In this document: one piece after another, positions 1 to 8,561 of the stretch
Numbering within the stretch: position 1 is the first letter of the stretch
How the letters are laid out: each line of letters opens with the position of its first letter
From: Halobacillus shinanisalinarum
GTDB taxonomy: Bacteria > Bacillota > Bacilli > Bacillales > Halobacillaceae
Direction of reading: 5' to 3'
Length of the DNA: 64,000 nucleotides
Assembly: GCF_022919835.1 (NCBI RefSeq)
Contig: NZ_CP095074.1
Coordinates: 806,001 to 870,000 of the forward strand
Made by a program: the position numbers and the translations under genes
Notes under the pieces: generated by a model
Database searches by the model: none
Told to the model about the DNA's origin: nothing
What the model saw: the letters and a program-made list of their open reading frames with translations, nothing else

Positions 1-1777
1 TATACACGATATCATCCGGGTTGACTACATTCCCTTTGGATTTACTCATTTTTTCATTACCCTCACCAAGGATCATTCCTTGGTTAAATAATTTTTGGAA
101 AGGCTCTTTCGTAGGAACAACGCCGACATCGTAAAGTACTTTGTGCCAAAAGCGGGCGTAAAGCAAGTGTAGAACAGCGTGCTCTGCTCCCCCTATATAA
201 ACATCGACAGGAAGCCATTTCTTAAGCTTATCAAAATCAGCAAAAGTTTCGTCATTCCCTGCATCAATGTAACGAAGGTAATACCAGCAGCTGCCTGCCC
301 ACTGAGGCATTGTGTTTGTCTCTCGTCGTCCCTTCTTGCCTGTCTTCGGATCAACTACATTAACCCACTCACTAATATTGGCTAATGGCGATTCCCCAGT
401 TCCAGAAGGTTTGATTTCCGTAGTTTTTGGAAGGGTTACTGGTAATTGATCTTCAGGAACTTCTGAGATTGTACCATCTTCCCAGTGAATAATAGGAATC
501 GGCTCTCCCCAATAACGCTGGCGGCTAAATAACCAATCACGAAGCCGATACGTTGTTTTTTTTGTTCCATTGTTGTTGCTCTCAAGCCAGTGGATCGACT
601 TCTTAATTGCTTCTTCCTTTCCAAGACCGTTTAAAAAGTCTGAGTTCACGTGTTTCCCATCACCTGTATAGGCTTCTTGGCCAATGTCGCCACCTTCAAC
701 GACTTCAATGATAGGAAGATCATATTTAGTAGCAAATTCATAGTCACGTTCATCATGAGCAGGAACAGCCATGATTGCACCGCTTCCGTAACTCATAAGC
801 ACATAATCCGCCACCCAGATGGGAAGTTTGTTGCCATCGATTGGGTTAATTGCATAGGCGCCCGTAAACACACCTGATTTGTTTTTAGCTAAATCAGTAC
901 GTTCCAGATCACTCTTCCTTTGCGCTTGTTCGATATACCCTTTAACAGCTTCTCTATGTTCGGCGGTTATGATTTTACCAACGAGTGGATGCTCCGGTGC
1001 AAGTACAGCGTATGTTGCTCCAAAAAGCGTGTCTGGTCTAGTTGTAAATACCTCAAAGGACATATCTTGACCAGCTATCCCAAAACTTACTTCAGCGCCT
1101 TCTGACTTTCCAATCCAGTTTCGCTGCATATCTTTTATGCTCTCCGGCCAATCCAAATCTTCTAAATCTTCTAGCAGGCGATCAGCATAGGCAGTAATCT
1201 TTAGCATCCACTGCTTCATAGGTCTGCGTTCAACAGGGTGTCCTCCACGCTCACTCTTGCCATCAATAACTTCCTCATTAGCAAGTACTGTGCCTAATGC
1301 AGGGCACCAATTAACAGCTACTTCATCAATATAAGCAAGATCTTTTTCGTAAAGCTTTAGAAAGATCCACTGTGTCCATTTGTAATAGTTCGGATCAGTT
1401 GTATTAATTTCTCGATCCCAATCATAAGAGAAGCCCAATTCCTGAATTTGCCTACGGAACGTATTAATATTATGTTTTGTAAATTCTTCAGGGTCGTTTC
1501 CTGTGTCAAGGGCATATTGTTCAGCGGGAAGTCCGAAAGCATCCCAGCCAATTGGATGCAAAACTTCATATCCTTGCATGCGTTTCATTCGTGAAACAAT
1601 ATCTGTCGCCGTATACCCTTCAGGGTGACCCACGTGTAACCCCGATCCTGATGGATAAGGAAACATATCTAACGCATAAAATTTCTTCTTATTGGAATCA
1701 CTGTTCGTTTTGAAAGTTTTATGATCCAACCAATATGTTTGCCATTTCTTTTCAATCGTCCTATGATCAAAGGCCAT
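1..1777 (-). CDS. leuS: Leucyl-tRNA synthetase, C-terminal part outside the window
   Basis: Class I aminoacyl-tRNA synthetase that charges tRNA-Leu in the cytoplasm. About 592 N-terminal residues are visible; the family is usually about 805 residues, so the anticodon-binding and C-terminal domains lie beyond position 1. The HIGH-type motif reads HVGH at residues 48-51, the CP1 editing domain follows in the middle, and KMSKS is at residues 576-580, just inside the window edge. The ATG start at 1777 follows a GGAGG-type ribosome binding site. A leucine T-box leader precedes it, so expression should respond to uncharged tRNA-Leu. The identification is secure; only the incompleteness is a limit. 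Confidence 0.97.
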   Translation of the reverse strand, partial: MAFDHRTIEKKWQTYWLDHKTFKTNSDSNKKKFYALDMFPYPSGSGLHVGHPEGYTATDIVSRMKRMQGYEVLHPIGWDAFGLPAEQYALDTGNDPEEFTKHNINTFRRQIQELGFSYDWDREINTTDPNYYKWTQWIFLKLYEKDLAYIDEVAVNWCPALGTVLANEEVIDGKSERGGHPVERRPMKQWMLKITAYADRLLEDLEDLDWPESIKDMQRNWIGKSEGAEVSFGIAGQDMSFEVFTTRPDTLFGATYAVLAPEHPLVGKIITAEHREAVKGYIEQAQRKSDLERTDLAKNKSGVFTGAYAINPIDGNKLPIWVADYVLMSYGSGAIMAVPAHDERDYEFATKYDLPIIEVVEGGDIGQEAYTGDGKHVNSDFLNGLGKEEAIKKSIHWLESNNNGTKKTTYRLRDWLFSRQRYWGEPIPIIHWEDGTISEVPEDQLPVTLPKTTEIKPSGTGESPLANISEWVNVVDPKTGKKGRRETNTMPQWAGSCWYYLRYIDAGNDETFADFDKLKKWLPVDVYIGGAEHAVLHLLYARFWHKVLYDVGVVPTKEPFQKLFNQGMILGEGNEKMSKSKGNVVNPDDIVY

Positions 1778-1944
1778 AATCTTTCCTCCCTTAATTACTT
1801 TTACTGAAGATTGCCACGGTTTATAAGCGACAATCTCTTCGTTATGAAACATGTGATATGGTTCGAGGAAGCATTGCTCACGTGGCACTGCGTCTTTCCC
1901 TCCCCCTTCTCACTCTGCCAATTTTTTGAACATTTAATCTATAA

Positions 1945-2180
1945 AAAAGTCTCTCGTCCCAAAAGCAAGGGACGAGAGACTTTCTCCCGCGGTACCACCC
2001 AAATTAACGTTCATCACGTTCACTTGACATCGATAACGGTAATGGGACCGGAAGAAACTACTGTTAAGTTCGCTTCTTCAACATCCAAGGCGAGTTCATA
2101 AAGGTCAAGGACAGCTTTCACCACCCACTGTCTCTCTTGTGCTTGAAGCTTTATTACTAGTCCTTTTCTACGTTTAGTAT
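1945..2180 (-). ncRNA. T-box leader (leucine) of leuS
   Basis: Read on the minus strand, the leader contains the T-box sequence GGGTGGTACCGCG (1988-2000), followed by a strong intrinsic terminator: the arms AGTCTCTCGTCCC and GGGACGAGAGACT (about 1949-1982) and a T-run. Near the 5' end a GAACTC sequence in the expected specifier loop gives CTC, a leucine codon, which fits leuS downstream. Known mechanism: uncharged tRNA-Leu pairs with the specifier and the T-box bulge and favours the antiterminator. Stem I limits are approximate. Confidence 0.93.
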
Positions 2181-2188
2181 ATATTGGT

Positions 2189-2217
2189 ATATTAATGAAA
2201 GGTTAAGGCTTTGTCAA
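2189..2217 (-). promoter_or_regulatory. Probable sigma-A promoter of the leuS T-box transcript
   Basis: On the minus strand TTGACA (2217-2212) and TAATAT (2194-2189) are separated by exactly 17 bp, close to the vegetative consensus. Transcription would start near 2181, right at the 5' end of the T-box leader. Confidence 0.75.
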
Positions 2218-2301
2218 GCATACAATGTTCATGTTTACAACTACCTTTAATAAGGGTAAAATTAAAATAAGAATTATACTTTCTAATGGAGGGTATTTAT
2301 T

Positions 2302-2436
2302 GTGAAGAATCTAATTAAAAAAGCTTCCGATTATGCAAAAAAGAACCCGGAACAGACAAAACGGTACGCTAAGAAAGCATTTGATACAATTCAAAAAAAG
2401 AGAAAGTCATCCACAAATACAACACCTAAAAAATAA
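2302..2436 (+). CDS. Small basic protein of 44 residues, unknown
   Basis: A GTG-started frame follows a GGAGGG ribosome binding site (2288-2293) with 8 nt spacing and is closed by a strong terminator 4 bp after the stop. The product is lysine-rich (KKASDYAKKNPEQTKRYAKK near the N-terminus) and would be helical and amphipathic, without a membrane segment or signal peptide. I do not recognise the family. It stands alone between divergent leuS and convergent WD40 genes. The binding site, terminator and codon pattern make it likely to be real; the function is unknown. Confidence 0.6.
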   Translation: MKNLIKKASDYAKKNPEQTKRYAKKAFDTIQKKRKSSTNTTPKK

Positions 2437-2439
2437 AGG

Positions 2440-2473
2440 GTAAGCCCATTCTCTATATAGAGAATGGGCTTAC
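2440..2473. terminator. Bidirectional intrinsic terminator
   Basis: A perfect 15-bp stem (GTAAGCCCATTCTCT and its complement) with a 4-nt loop lies between the small gene at 2302-2436 and the convergent WD40 gene. The T-tract is weak on both sides. Confidence 0.75.
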
Positions 2474-2478
2474 TTCAT

Positions 2479-3348
2479 TTAATAATGAAACAGCCTGATC
2501 GTTTTATCTGCTGATCCGATAGCTAGTTGGTCGCAAGTCGGTGAATAATCGATACTATAATTGCCTTTAGCTGGCAGGTCCACCTCATCAACAGACAAGT
2601 CTTTTAAATTGATTCGCTTGAGCTTATAGGGCATGACTATGGATGCTTCTAGTCTTGACTGGTTGATGGCAAGTCCATAATACCCTTCATCCCCAATGGA
2701 GTATTTCTCTAAAGGATGATGTACTTCCATGTCCCAGATTATTAATTTTCCATCATATCCTATAGATATTGCAAGTTTATCCTGATCAAAAAACTTGAAG
2801 CCCATTGTTGCCTTATCATGACCTACCATTTGTTCTAACACTTCACCTGAAGGGACATCACAGCGTAGAATGGTAGGTCCTACACCACCAATTATTGCAT
2901 GTGGAGCTGTCGAGGCAGTGGCGATTACACCACGATGCTGCCGGTCACCTTTAAACTTGGCGACTAACTCCCCTTCTGGCCATTCACGCACACGAAGCAT
3001 ATTGGACTTATTACTCGTTAATAAATATTTCTCATCGAACGTAAGGTGCATATGGCTGACCCCTGACTTTAAATCGGTCCATTTATCTGTTGGCTCTGAA
3101 GAGGAGATCTCATGTTTAAGGATTGTACCATCTCCTGAAGCTGAAAGAATCTCTTTTCCTGAGCCAATCCAAATAACACTATTTACGGTCTGCCTATGCC
3201 CCTCATAAACTTGAATACATTTTCCCGTCCCACATTCCCATAAAAACAGTTCCCCTTTGAATCCAGCCGAAAGAATATAGTTCCCCTCAGGATCAAACTT
3301 TACCTCATTCACATGTGATGAATGCTTCTTTAGCTCAATACTTTCCAT
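2479..3348 (-). CDS. WD40-repeat beta-propeller protein
   Basis: A 289-residue cytoplasmic protein without signal peptide or membrane segment. WD40 repeats are visible: an HVNEVKF...ILSAGFKGELFLW blade near the N-terminus, then a GH...VNSV...SASGDGTI blade, a KLAISIGYDGKLIIWD blade near residues 205-220, and a closing LAIGSADKTIRLF strand at the C-terminus. The length suits a single propeller of about seven blades. The chosen start is the ATG at 3348 behind GAGGGGA, rather than the upstream frame opening at 3390. No enzymatic motif is visible; such proteins normally scaffold partners. It is monocistronic, and WD40 proteins are uncommon in Bacillaceae. Confidence 0.8.
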   Translation of the reverse strand: MESIELKKHSSHVNEVKFDPEGNYILSAGFKGELFLWECGTGKCIQVYEGHRQTVNSVIWIGSGKEILSASGDGTILKHEISSSEPTDKWTDLKSGVSHMHLTFDEKYLLTSNKSNMLRVREWPEGELVAKFKGDRQHRGVIATASTAPHAIIGGVGPTILRCDVPSGEVLEQMVGHDKATMGFKFFDQDKLAISIGYDGKLIIWDMEVHHPLEKYSIGDEGYYGLAINQSRLEASIVMPYKLKRINLKDLSVDEVDLPAKGNYSIDYSPTCDQLAIGSADKTIRLFHY

Positions 3349-3461
3349 CACTATCCCCTCCCTCAATAAAATCTGTCTACATAATTTCATATCGACTTAA
3401 TTCATGCTACAATAATTTTTGCTACGCTAGAAACGAGTCTAGAAAAAAGAAGGTGTAAAAG

Positions 3462-4034
3462 ATAAATCTAAAACGCGTTTTACATTTCGCACACGAATTG
3501 ATGAGTGACGCATTAACACTTGGTGACACTGCAATAGATGGGACTTGTGGAAACGGCCATGATACATTATTGTTAAGCCAGCTTGTTGGGGAAAACGGTC
3601 ATGTGTATGGATTTGATATCCAAGAGACAGCTATACAAAATACTAGACAGCGGCTCAAGGATAACCATGCTGATAAACAAACCACACTTGTTTTAGACAG
3701 TCATTCATCCATCGAACAACACATCCCCGATCAGCATCTTACGCGTCTCAAGGCAGCTATTTTTAACCTTGGCTATTTACCCGGAAGTGATAAATCAGTG
3801 ATTACAGAAGCTGATCAAACACTTAAATCTGTTCAAACCATTCTTCATGACTTACAAAAAGAGGGTCTTATTGTACTCGTTGTATATTATGGTCATCCTG
3901 GCGGTGAAGAAGAGAAAACAGCCTTGCTTGAGTATGTAAGCAATTTGGATCAACGCCAACACAACGTTCTACAGTACGGCTTTATCAACCAGAGAAACCA
4001 GCCTCCTTTTATTATAGCTATCGAGAAGAAATAA
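3462..4034 (+). CDS. mnmM: tRNA 5-aminomethyl-(2-thio)uridine methyltransferase MnmM (YtqB family), apparent AUA start
   Basis: A class I SAM-dependent methyltransferase. The YtqB/MnmM family methylates nm5(s2)U to mnm5(s2)U at wobble position 34 of tRNA in Gram-positive bacteria. The SAM-binding motif DGTCGNGHDT spans residues 26-35 counted from 3462, followed by FDIQ and the family block AIFNLGYLPGSDKS. The reading frame is open only from 3459, after a TAA at 3456-3458. It has no ATG/GTG/TTG until TTG at 3498, 12 residues inside the conserved N-terminus. The codon aligned with the family's initiator Met is AUA at 3462, six nt after the Shine-Dalgarno-like AAGGTG (3450-3455). From there the product has 190 residues, the usual family length. 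Starting at 3498 or 3501 would lose conserved N-terminal residues. Confidence 0.85.
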   Translation: MNLKRVLHFAHELMSDALTLGDTAIDGTCGNGHDTLLLSQLVGENGHVYGFDIQETAIQNTRQRLKDNHADKQTTLVLDSHSSIEQHIPDQHLTRLKAAIFNLGYLPGSDKSVITEADQTLKSVQTILHDLQKEGLIVLVVYYGHPGGEEEKTALLEYVSNLDQRQHNVLQYGFINQRNQPPFIIAIEKK

Positions 4035-4065
4035 GCCTGATAACCTACAATGGTTTACCAGGCTT
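4033..4065. terminator. Intrinsic terminator between mnmM and ytpB
   Basis: Arms AAGCCTG and CAGGCTT enclose an inner ATAACC/GGTTTA pairing. It overlaps the last codons of ytpB and probably serves both convergent genes. Confidence 0.6.
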
Positions 4066-5121
4066 TAATTTATGGTATATTTTAGTATTAAAGTAGAAGA
4101 AGGTCGCCTTCTTCCCACTCACCTTCAGTAATTCTTTCACAAAATCTTTGGCATGTTGAATATTGCTCACTTTTCTATCAGCGAGATACATTCCCACAAG
4201 GCCTTCGTGAATCATCTGATGGAAGATGGTATCTGGAAGCTTTTGAACTTCCTGGTTCGTCTGTTTAACAAAAAATACAAACCGTTGTTTCATCTGATCC
4301 CCATGATCATAGTAGGAACAGAAATTCAAGTCTCCTTCCTCTTCATCTTCCTGTTGATCAATGTAGTAGTCCAGCAAGATATGCAGACCTTGCATAAACG
4401 GAAAATAACTTTCCCCTATTTGTTGAGCTAATTGATCCGTCATCTGCCCGCTCAAGGTGTAAGAAATCAAGCAAAAAATCCCTAATGTAGAACCTGAACA
4501 AGCGGAAAATTCAAACCACTCTAGGTTCGGCCAACTTCTTTGGTAATCTTTGAACCAACTTTTCAACCTCGGTATCCGTTCTTCTTCAATGACATGCTTA
4601 TGCACTTGAAGATCACTATAAAGACCACCAAGTTTATGAGTGTATTGATAGACCCCAGCATACCCCTCTGCTTCACGTAAAACCGATTGACAGGTTTGAA
4701 CGAGCTCCACCAAATAACCGCCATCATTTTTGTCTTCCCGATAATAATAGTAATCTTTGATGTTATTCTCAGGAGTCAACGCATCAATCATTGCTTGATG
4801 GAGCATTCTGAAATCACTAGGATCCATAGATGTACTCCGATCACATAAATTATCTAAATAATCGCTGATCGTTTGGTAAGCGACAATAAAACGAATCGAC
4901 TCTTTCCATCTCTCTCCAGCTAATAACGCATAAATGCTGCCACCTTCACAATGAAAGGTTTTAGATTCGATGCTTGCAAGAGCTTGGTTTTTTAGTTCTG
5001 AATTCGGAATTGCCTTTGCCTTATTAATCCAATGATTAAGTTCAGAGTGTACGCCGGGGAAAATATCTTTGTAGACGCGGATCATTAAATGTAATGCATT
5101 TGTGGGAACTTGACGAGCCAT
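4045..5121 (-). CDS. ytpB: Tetraprenyl-beta-curcumene synthase family protein
   Basis: A 358-residue protein of the DUF2600/YtpB family. In B. subtilis YtpB cyclises all-trans tetraprenyl diphosphate to tetraprenyl-beta-curcumene, the first step to C35 sesquarterpenes. It lacks the classic DDxxD motif; the acidic stretch SDYLDNLCD at residues 86-94 is the likely diphosphate/Mg site. The ATG start at 5121 has a GGAGGGC ribosome binding site 5 nt upstream. It lies 12 bp downstream of ytpA and is probably cotranscribed with it. No curcumene cyclase (SqhC-like) gene is in this window, so the full pathway cannot be judged. No signal peptide is seen. Confidence 0.88.
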   Translation of the reverse strand: MARQVPTNALHLMIRVYKDIFPGVHSELNHWINKAKAIPNSELKNQALASIESKTFHCEGGSIYALLAGERWKESIRFIVAYQTISDYLDNLCDRSTSMDPSDFRMLHQAMIDALTPENNIKDYYYYREDKNDGGYLVELVQTCQSVLREAEGYAGVYQYTHKLGGLYSDLQVHKHVIEEERIPRLKSWFKDYQRSWPNLEWFEFSACSGSTLGIFCLISYTLSGQMTDQLAQQIGESYFPFMQGLHILLDYYIDQQEDEEEGDLNFCSYYDHGDQMKQRFVFFVKQTNQEVQKLPDTIFHQMIHEGLVGMYLADRKVSNIQHAKDFVKELLKVSGKKATFFYFNTKIYHKLKPGKPL

Positions 5122-5133
5122 GGCAAGCCCTCC

Positions 5134-5904
5134 TTATCGCAAAGGTTTCAATAGTTGTTGCTGAATAAATTGGGTAGTAAAAGTATAAACCTGTTTCCAT
5201 TCAGGTTCATTAAATAGCTCATGATATAGTCCTGGCCATTCTTTATAGGTTTTCTCATGAAGGTCGATTTTATGAAACCATTCCTTAGTCTTTCTTACAT
5301 CTACCATAAGATCTTCCCCTGCCTGCATAACTAATATCGGAACCTCGGGAAACTGGTTAACCTTTAAAAAAGCTTGTCGGATCCCTTTTTGGAACTCTTT
5401 ATACCAACGAATTGATACTTTCTTTAATATAAGTTGGTCATAGTGATCACGTATTCTAACGGCTTCACTTCTCGTTACATTTTCCGGATTAAACTGATTG
5501 TCCACCTTTAATGAAGGCCATAGATAATTTAAGATCTTCGAAGCTGCTTCCATAGGTTTTGATGCACCGTTTAAAATTCCCATTGCGGGGGAGGACAAAA
5601 TCACACCATTTACTTTTGGTTTCAATTCTTGCATCGTGCGAATAACTGCTAAGCCACCCATACTATGTCCCAAAAGAAAAACAGGCCCTTCATCGATTTG
5701 CTTCAGCCATTCACCAATCCTTTCTATGTACTGGTCAAATGAGCGAATGTGCCCTTTTATCCCTTCTGAATTACCTTGTGCTGGCAGATCTTGACCAAAT
5801 ACTCGATATCCATCCGCTTCAAATTGCTTAATCAAATGATTATATCTTCCAATATGTTCGAATGCTCCATGGACGATAATTATGGAAGCTGGCACAGACC
5901 TCAT
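5134..5904 (-). CDS. ytpA: Alpha/beta hydrolase, lysophospholipase/monoacylglycerol lipase type (YtpA)
   Basis: A 256-residue serine hydrolase. The nucleophile elbow is GHSMGG with Ser81, the acid is probably Asp198 (or Asp202) and the histidine is His228 in YHEL. An HGAFEH oxyanion-hole segment lies near residues 12-17. B. subtilis YtpA has been linked to lysophospholipase activity and formation of the phospholipid antibiotic bacilysocin; that the same holds here is inference. The start was moved to the ATG at 5904, behind GGGGAGG, from the longer open frame beginning at 5922. It forms a likely two-gene operon with ytpB. Confidence 0.86.
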   Translation of the reverse strand: MRSVPASIIIVHGAFEHIGRYNHLIKQFEADGYRVFGQDLPAQGNSEGIKGHIRSFDQYIERIGEWLKQIDEGPVFLLGHSMGGLAVIRTMQELKPKVNGVILSSPAMGILNGASKPMEAASKILNYLWPSLKVDNQFNPENVTRSEAVRIRDHYDQLILKKVSIRWYKEFQKGIRQAFLKVNQFPEVPILVMQAGEDLMVDVRKTKEWFHKIDLHEKTYKEWPGLYHELFNEPEWKQVYTFTTQFIQQQLLKPLR

Positions 5905-5974
5905 ACGGAAACCTCCCCACAAAAGATTTACACTTTGCTATACTGGTTATATTCATATTATAGGAGGAACCTAC

Positions 5975-6490
5975 ATGATTTGCGAATATAACGGAAGCCT
6001 TCCACAAATTGACTCTACCGTATACATAGCTGAAGACGCTGTCATTACAGGCGATGTAACGATCGGCTCTTATTCGAGTATTTGGTTTAAAACCGTCATA
6101 CGAGGTGACGTAGCTCCTGTTCGAATTGGAGGAAATGTAAATATTCAAGATTTGAGCATGCTTCACCAAAGTCCTAATCAGCCGCTTATTATTGAAGACG
6201 GAGTGACTGTTGGACACCAAGTGACACTTCATTCTGCACACATAAAAAAAGATGCCCTTATTGGAATGGGATCTCTCATCTTAGACGGAGCTGAAATAGG
6301 AGAACAAGCTTTTATTGGAGCGGGGAGTCTGGTGCCTCCCGGAAAAGTGATTCCACCTCGCACACTTGCTTTTGGTCGACCCGCTAAAGTGATACGTGAA
6401 TTAAATGAAGCAGACTACAAGGAGCTGGATCGTGTTCGAACAACCTACATTGAAAAAGGACAGGTCTATAAAAAACAACAGTCAAAATAA
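5975..6490 (+). CDS. ytoA: Gamma-carbonic-anhydrase-like left-handed beta-helix protein (YtoA)
   Basis: A 171-residue hexapeptide-repeat protein of the gamma-carbonic anhydrase/YrdA group. Imperfect hexapeptides run from residue 20 to 140. The three putative zinc histidines are present as His64 (LHQ), His81 (GHQ) and His86 (LHS). Whether these homologues hydrate CO2 or transfer acyl groups is unsettled. The start is the ATG at 5975, five nt after TAGGAGGA; an upstream extension to 5882 would run into the divergent ytpA start and is not credible. It is closed by a strong terminator. Confidence 0.88.
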   Translation: MICEYNGSLPQIDSTVYIAEDAVITGDVTIGSYSSIWFKTVIRGDVAPVRIGGNVNIQDLSMLHQSPNQPLIIEDGVTVGHQVTLHSAHIKKDALIGMGSLILDGAEIGEQAFIGAGSLVPPGKVIPPRTLAFGRPAKVIRELNEADYKELDRVRTTYIEKGQVYKKQQSK

Positions 6491-6507
6491 GTCGATGATT
6501 ATAAAAC

Positions 6508-6547
6508 AAAGAAAACCGTTCTTTATTAACAAGAACGGTTTTCTTTC
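6508..6547. terminator. Bidirectional intrinsic terminator, ytoA / metK
   Basis: Arms AAAGAAAACCGTTCTT and AAGAACGGTTTTCTTT form a long perfect stem with T-rich flanks on both strands. It separates the convergent ytoA and metK genes. Confidence 0.9.
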
Positions 6548-6573
6548 CTAATATAGATACTTAATTTCATTTC

Positions 6574-7770
6574 TTATTGCAGTCGATTTTTCAACTCTTC
6601 AGCCCGGTCTGTTTTTTCCCAAGGGAACTCAATGTCCGTACGTCCAAAATGACCAAAGGCAGCAGTTTGTCGATAGATTGGACGGCGTAGATCTAGCATT
6701 TTAATAATGCCGGCTGGACGCAGATCAAACAAATCTCTAACGGCTGCAACCAGCTTCTCCTCTGGAACGTTCCCTGATCCATGTGTATCGATGGAAATCG
6801 ATACAGGCTGTGCTACACCAATTGCATAGGCCACCTGTACCTCACAGGATTCAGCTAAGCCTGCTGCTACGATGTTTTTGGCAACATAACGGGCTGCATA
6901 AGCACCAGAACGGTCAACTTTCGTCGCATCTTTCCCACTGAATGCACCACCGCCATGACGGGCATATCCCCCATAAGTGTCTACAATAATCTTTCTCCCT
7001 GTTAAACCAGCATCCCCTTGTGGTCCGCCGATGACGAATCTACCTGTAGGATTAATAAAGTATTTTGTATTTTCATCAATAAGATGCGCAGGTACAACAG
7101 GCTGAATAACATGTTCCTTTAAGTCCCTTTGAATTTGCTCAAGTGTGATCTCTTCTGCATGTTGTGTTGAAATCACAATCGTATCAACACGGACGGGTTG
7201 ATCCTGCTCATCATATTCAATAGTTACTTGTGTTTTACCATCAGGACGCAAGTAGGACAGAGTCCCCTCATTACGCACATCGGAGAGACGCTTCGATAAT
7301 TTATGGGCAAGGGAAATCGGTAACGGCATAAGTTCATTCGTTTCATTATTTGCATAACCAAACATTAATCCCTGGTCACCGGCACCGATCGATTCAATTT
7401 CTTCATCGCTCATTTGACCTTCTCTAGATTCAAGCGCGACATCTACTCCGCCGGCAATGTCAGGAGATTGTTCATCAATTGCTGTTAAAACTGCGCACGT
7501 ATCGGCATCAAATCCATATTTTGCTCTCGTATACCCAATATCTTTGATGGTTTGACGGACAATCGCAGGAATATCTACATACGTGTTTGTACTGATTTCC
7601 CCAGATACAAGTACTAGTCCAGTCGTAACTGTTGTTTCACACGCTACACGTGCGTTGGGATCATTTTTTAAAATTTCGTCCAAAATAGCATCGGAAATCT
7701 GATCACAGATCTTGTCAGGATGACCCTCTGTTACAGATTCTGATGTGAATAACCGGCGATTGGCAGGCAT
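6574..7770 (-). CDS. metK: S-adenosylmethionine synthetase
   Basis: Makes SAM from methionine and ATP; cytoplasmic and essential in most bacteria. The 398-residue length is standard. Conserved blocks include [12 protein letters not shown] at the N-terminus, [12 protein letters not shown], and the GGGAFSGKD phosphate-binding loop. The ATG at 7770 is preferred: AGGAGGA (7781-7787) is 10 nt upstream, whereas the in-frame TTG at 7776 is only 4 nt away. An S-box riboswitch precedes the gene, so it should be repressed by its own product. Confidence 0.98.
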   Translation of the reverse strand: MPANRRLFTSESVTEGHPDKICDQISDAILDEILKNDPNARVACETTVTTGLVLVSGEISTNTYVDIPAIVRQTIKDIGYTRAKYGFDADTCAVLTAIDEQSPDIAGGVDVALESREGQMSDEEIESIGAGDQGLMFGYANNETNELMPLPISLAHKLSKRLSDVRNEGTLSYLRPDGKTQVTIEYDEQDQPVRVDTIVISTQHAEEITLEQIQRDLKEHVIQPVVPAHLIDENTKYFINPTGRFVIGGPQGDAGLTGRKIIVDTYGGYARHGGGAFSGKDATKVDRSGAYAARYVAKNIVAAGLAESCEVQVAYAIGVAQPVSISIDTHGSGNVPEEKLVAAVRDLFDLRPAGIIKMLDLRRPIYRQTAAFGHFGRTDIEFPWEKTDRAEELKNRLQ

Positions 7771-7965
7771 TCTCAAAAACTCCTCCTTCTGTTAAGTACA
7801 AAGATTAGACGGAACTCTTTACCAGTATGAGTAGAAATCGCTATGCTTCTATGATTTCATTAAATGTCGATCTTTTTCATCCATCGCACAATTCAACTTA
7901 TATCTACATATGAATATGTACTAACTTTAAAATTGTGTTGGACCATTTCCCAATAAAAAGAAAAA

Positions 7966-8121
7966 ACCCTTCCTACTTAAAGAGGAAAGGGGCTGCTTCC
8001 TTTCGCTCTTATCGTCCAAGGCATATAAGTTAATTGCCTTGCTCCAGGTTAGCACCATGCCAGTGATCTGACGGTTGCCGGGTTTCGCAGGGCCTGTCCC
8101 TCCACCGACTCTGGATAAGAG
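7966..8121 (-). ncRNA. SAM-I riboswitch (S-box) controlling metK
   Basis: On the minus strand P1 arms CTCTTATC (8121-8114) and GATAAGAG (8013-8006) enclose the conserved S-box core, with CAGAG, GGTGGAGGGAC and GAAACCCGGCAACC segments. An intrinsic terminator (AGGAAGGG arm and T-run, about 7992-7961) follows. SAM binding is expected to favour termination before metK. Confidence 0.96.
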
Positions 8122-8138
8122 AGTATCCGTTCGAAATA

Positions 8139-8167
8139 ATCGTACCGAAAACCACATTTAATGTCAA
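8139..8167 (-). promoter_or_regulatory. Probable sigma-A promoter of the S-box/metK transcript
   Basis: TTGACA (8167-8162) and TACGAT (8144-8139) are 17 bp apart on the minus strand, placing the start just upstream of the S-box P1 stem. Confidence 0.65.
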
Positions 8168-8185
8168 TTAGTTTACTATGTTTTA

Positions 8186-8330
8186 AGAAAAGCGGAAAGG
8201 GGCGTTTAGACCTGAAACGCATAAGCAGAGCACTGCAGTGAAAAAAGAATTAAAGGATGTTCGTTTAAGTTCGGCACGTCCTGTGCCAACGCCGAACGAC
8301 CCCACATCTTGTGGAGCCAAGCATAAGCAG
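8186..8330. repeat. Dispersed intergenic repeat, AAAAGCGG family, copy 1
   Basis: Shares blocks such as ACGCATAAGCAGAGC, CTGCAGTGAA, CGCCGAACGACCCCA and CCTGTG with copies near 34.2 kb and 41.8 kb. It has internal complementarity and no plausible coding frame. It fills much of the 790-bp gap between metK and pckA. Confidence 0.6.
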
Positions 8331-8448
8331 TGAACATCATATCCACCAACTGGAAGAAGCCTCTTCTTATTTAATATGTGTTTTTCTTTGATCTTTAATT
8401 TACACCCATTATACTAAACTTTTTTTTACAAATAAAATCAAAATAAAA

Positions 8449-8462
8449 TGAAAGCATTTTCA
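8449..8462 (+). promoter_or_regulatory. Weak cre-like palindrome upstream of pckA
   Basis: TGAAAGCATTTTCA matches 12 of 14 positions of the CcpA operator form TGAAARCGYTTTCA but lacks the central CG. It lies just upstream of the likely promoter. Low confidence. Confidence 0.25.
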
Positions 8463-8488
8463 GAATTAGTATGGTGTATTAAGTCAAA

Positions 8489-8499
8489 TGTGCTATACT
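8489..8499 (+). promoter_or_regulatory. CcpN-type operator over the pckA -10 region
   Basis: TGTGCTATACT fits TRTGHYATAYW, the B. subtilis CcpN operator consensus as I remember it, at every position. It includes the likely -10 hexamer TATACT (8494-8499). A second, poorer copy (TATGGTGTATT) lies about 20 bp upstream. CcpN represses pckA and gapB in glycolytic conditions in B. subtilis, so the site is where it should be. Confidence 0.6.
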
Positions 8500-8561
8500 A
8501 ATATCAAATTAAAGCACCTGATGCTTTTTATTAATTTTAACATAAAGGCGGGTAGACACAT

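Noticed and set aside
1811..2101. A 96-codon plus-strand frame over the leuS leader
   Set aside because: It runs through the T-box terminator and T-box sequence on the opposite strand; no ribosome binding site and no protein-like pattern.
3498..4034. TTG at 3498 as the mnmM start
   Set aside because: It would remove 12 conserved residues and has no Shine-Dalgarno at suitable distance; AUA at 3462 fits better, although it is unusual.
7927..8157. A 76-codon frame in the metK leader
   Set aside because: It is a translation of the S-box riboswitch, not a gene.
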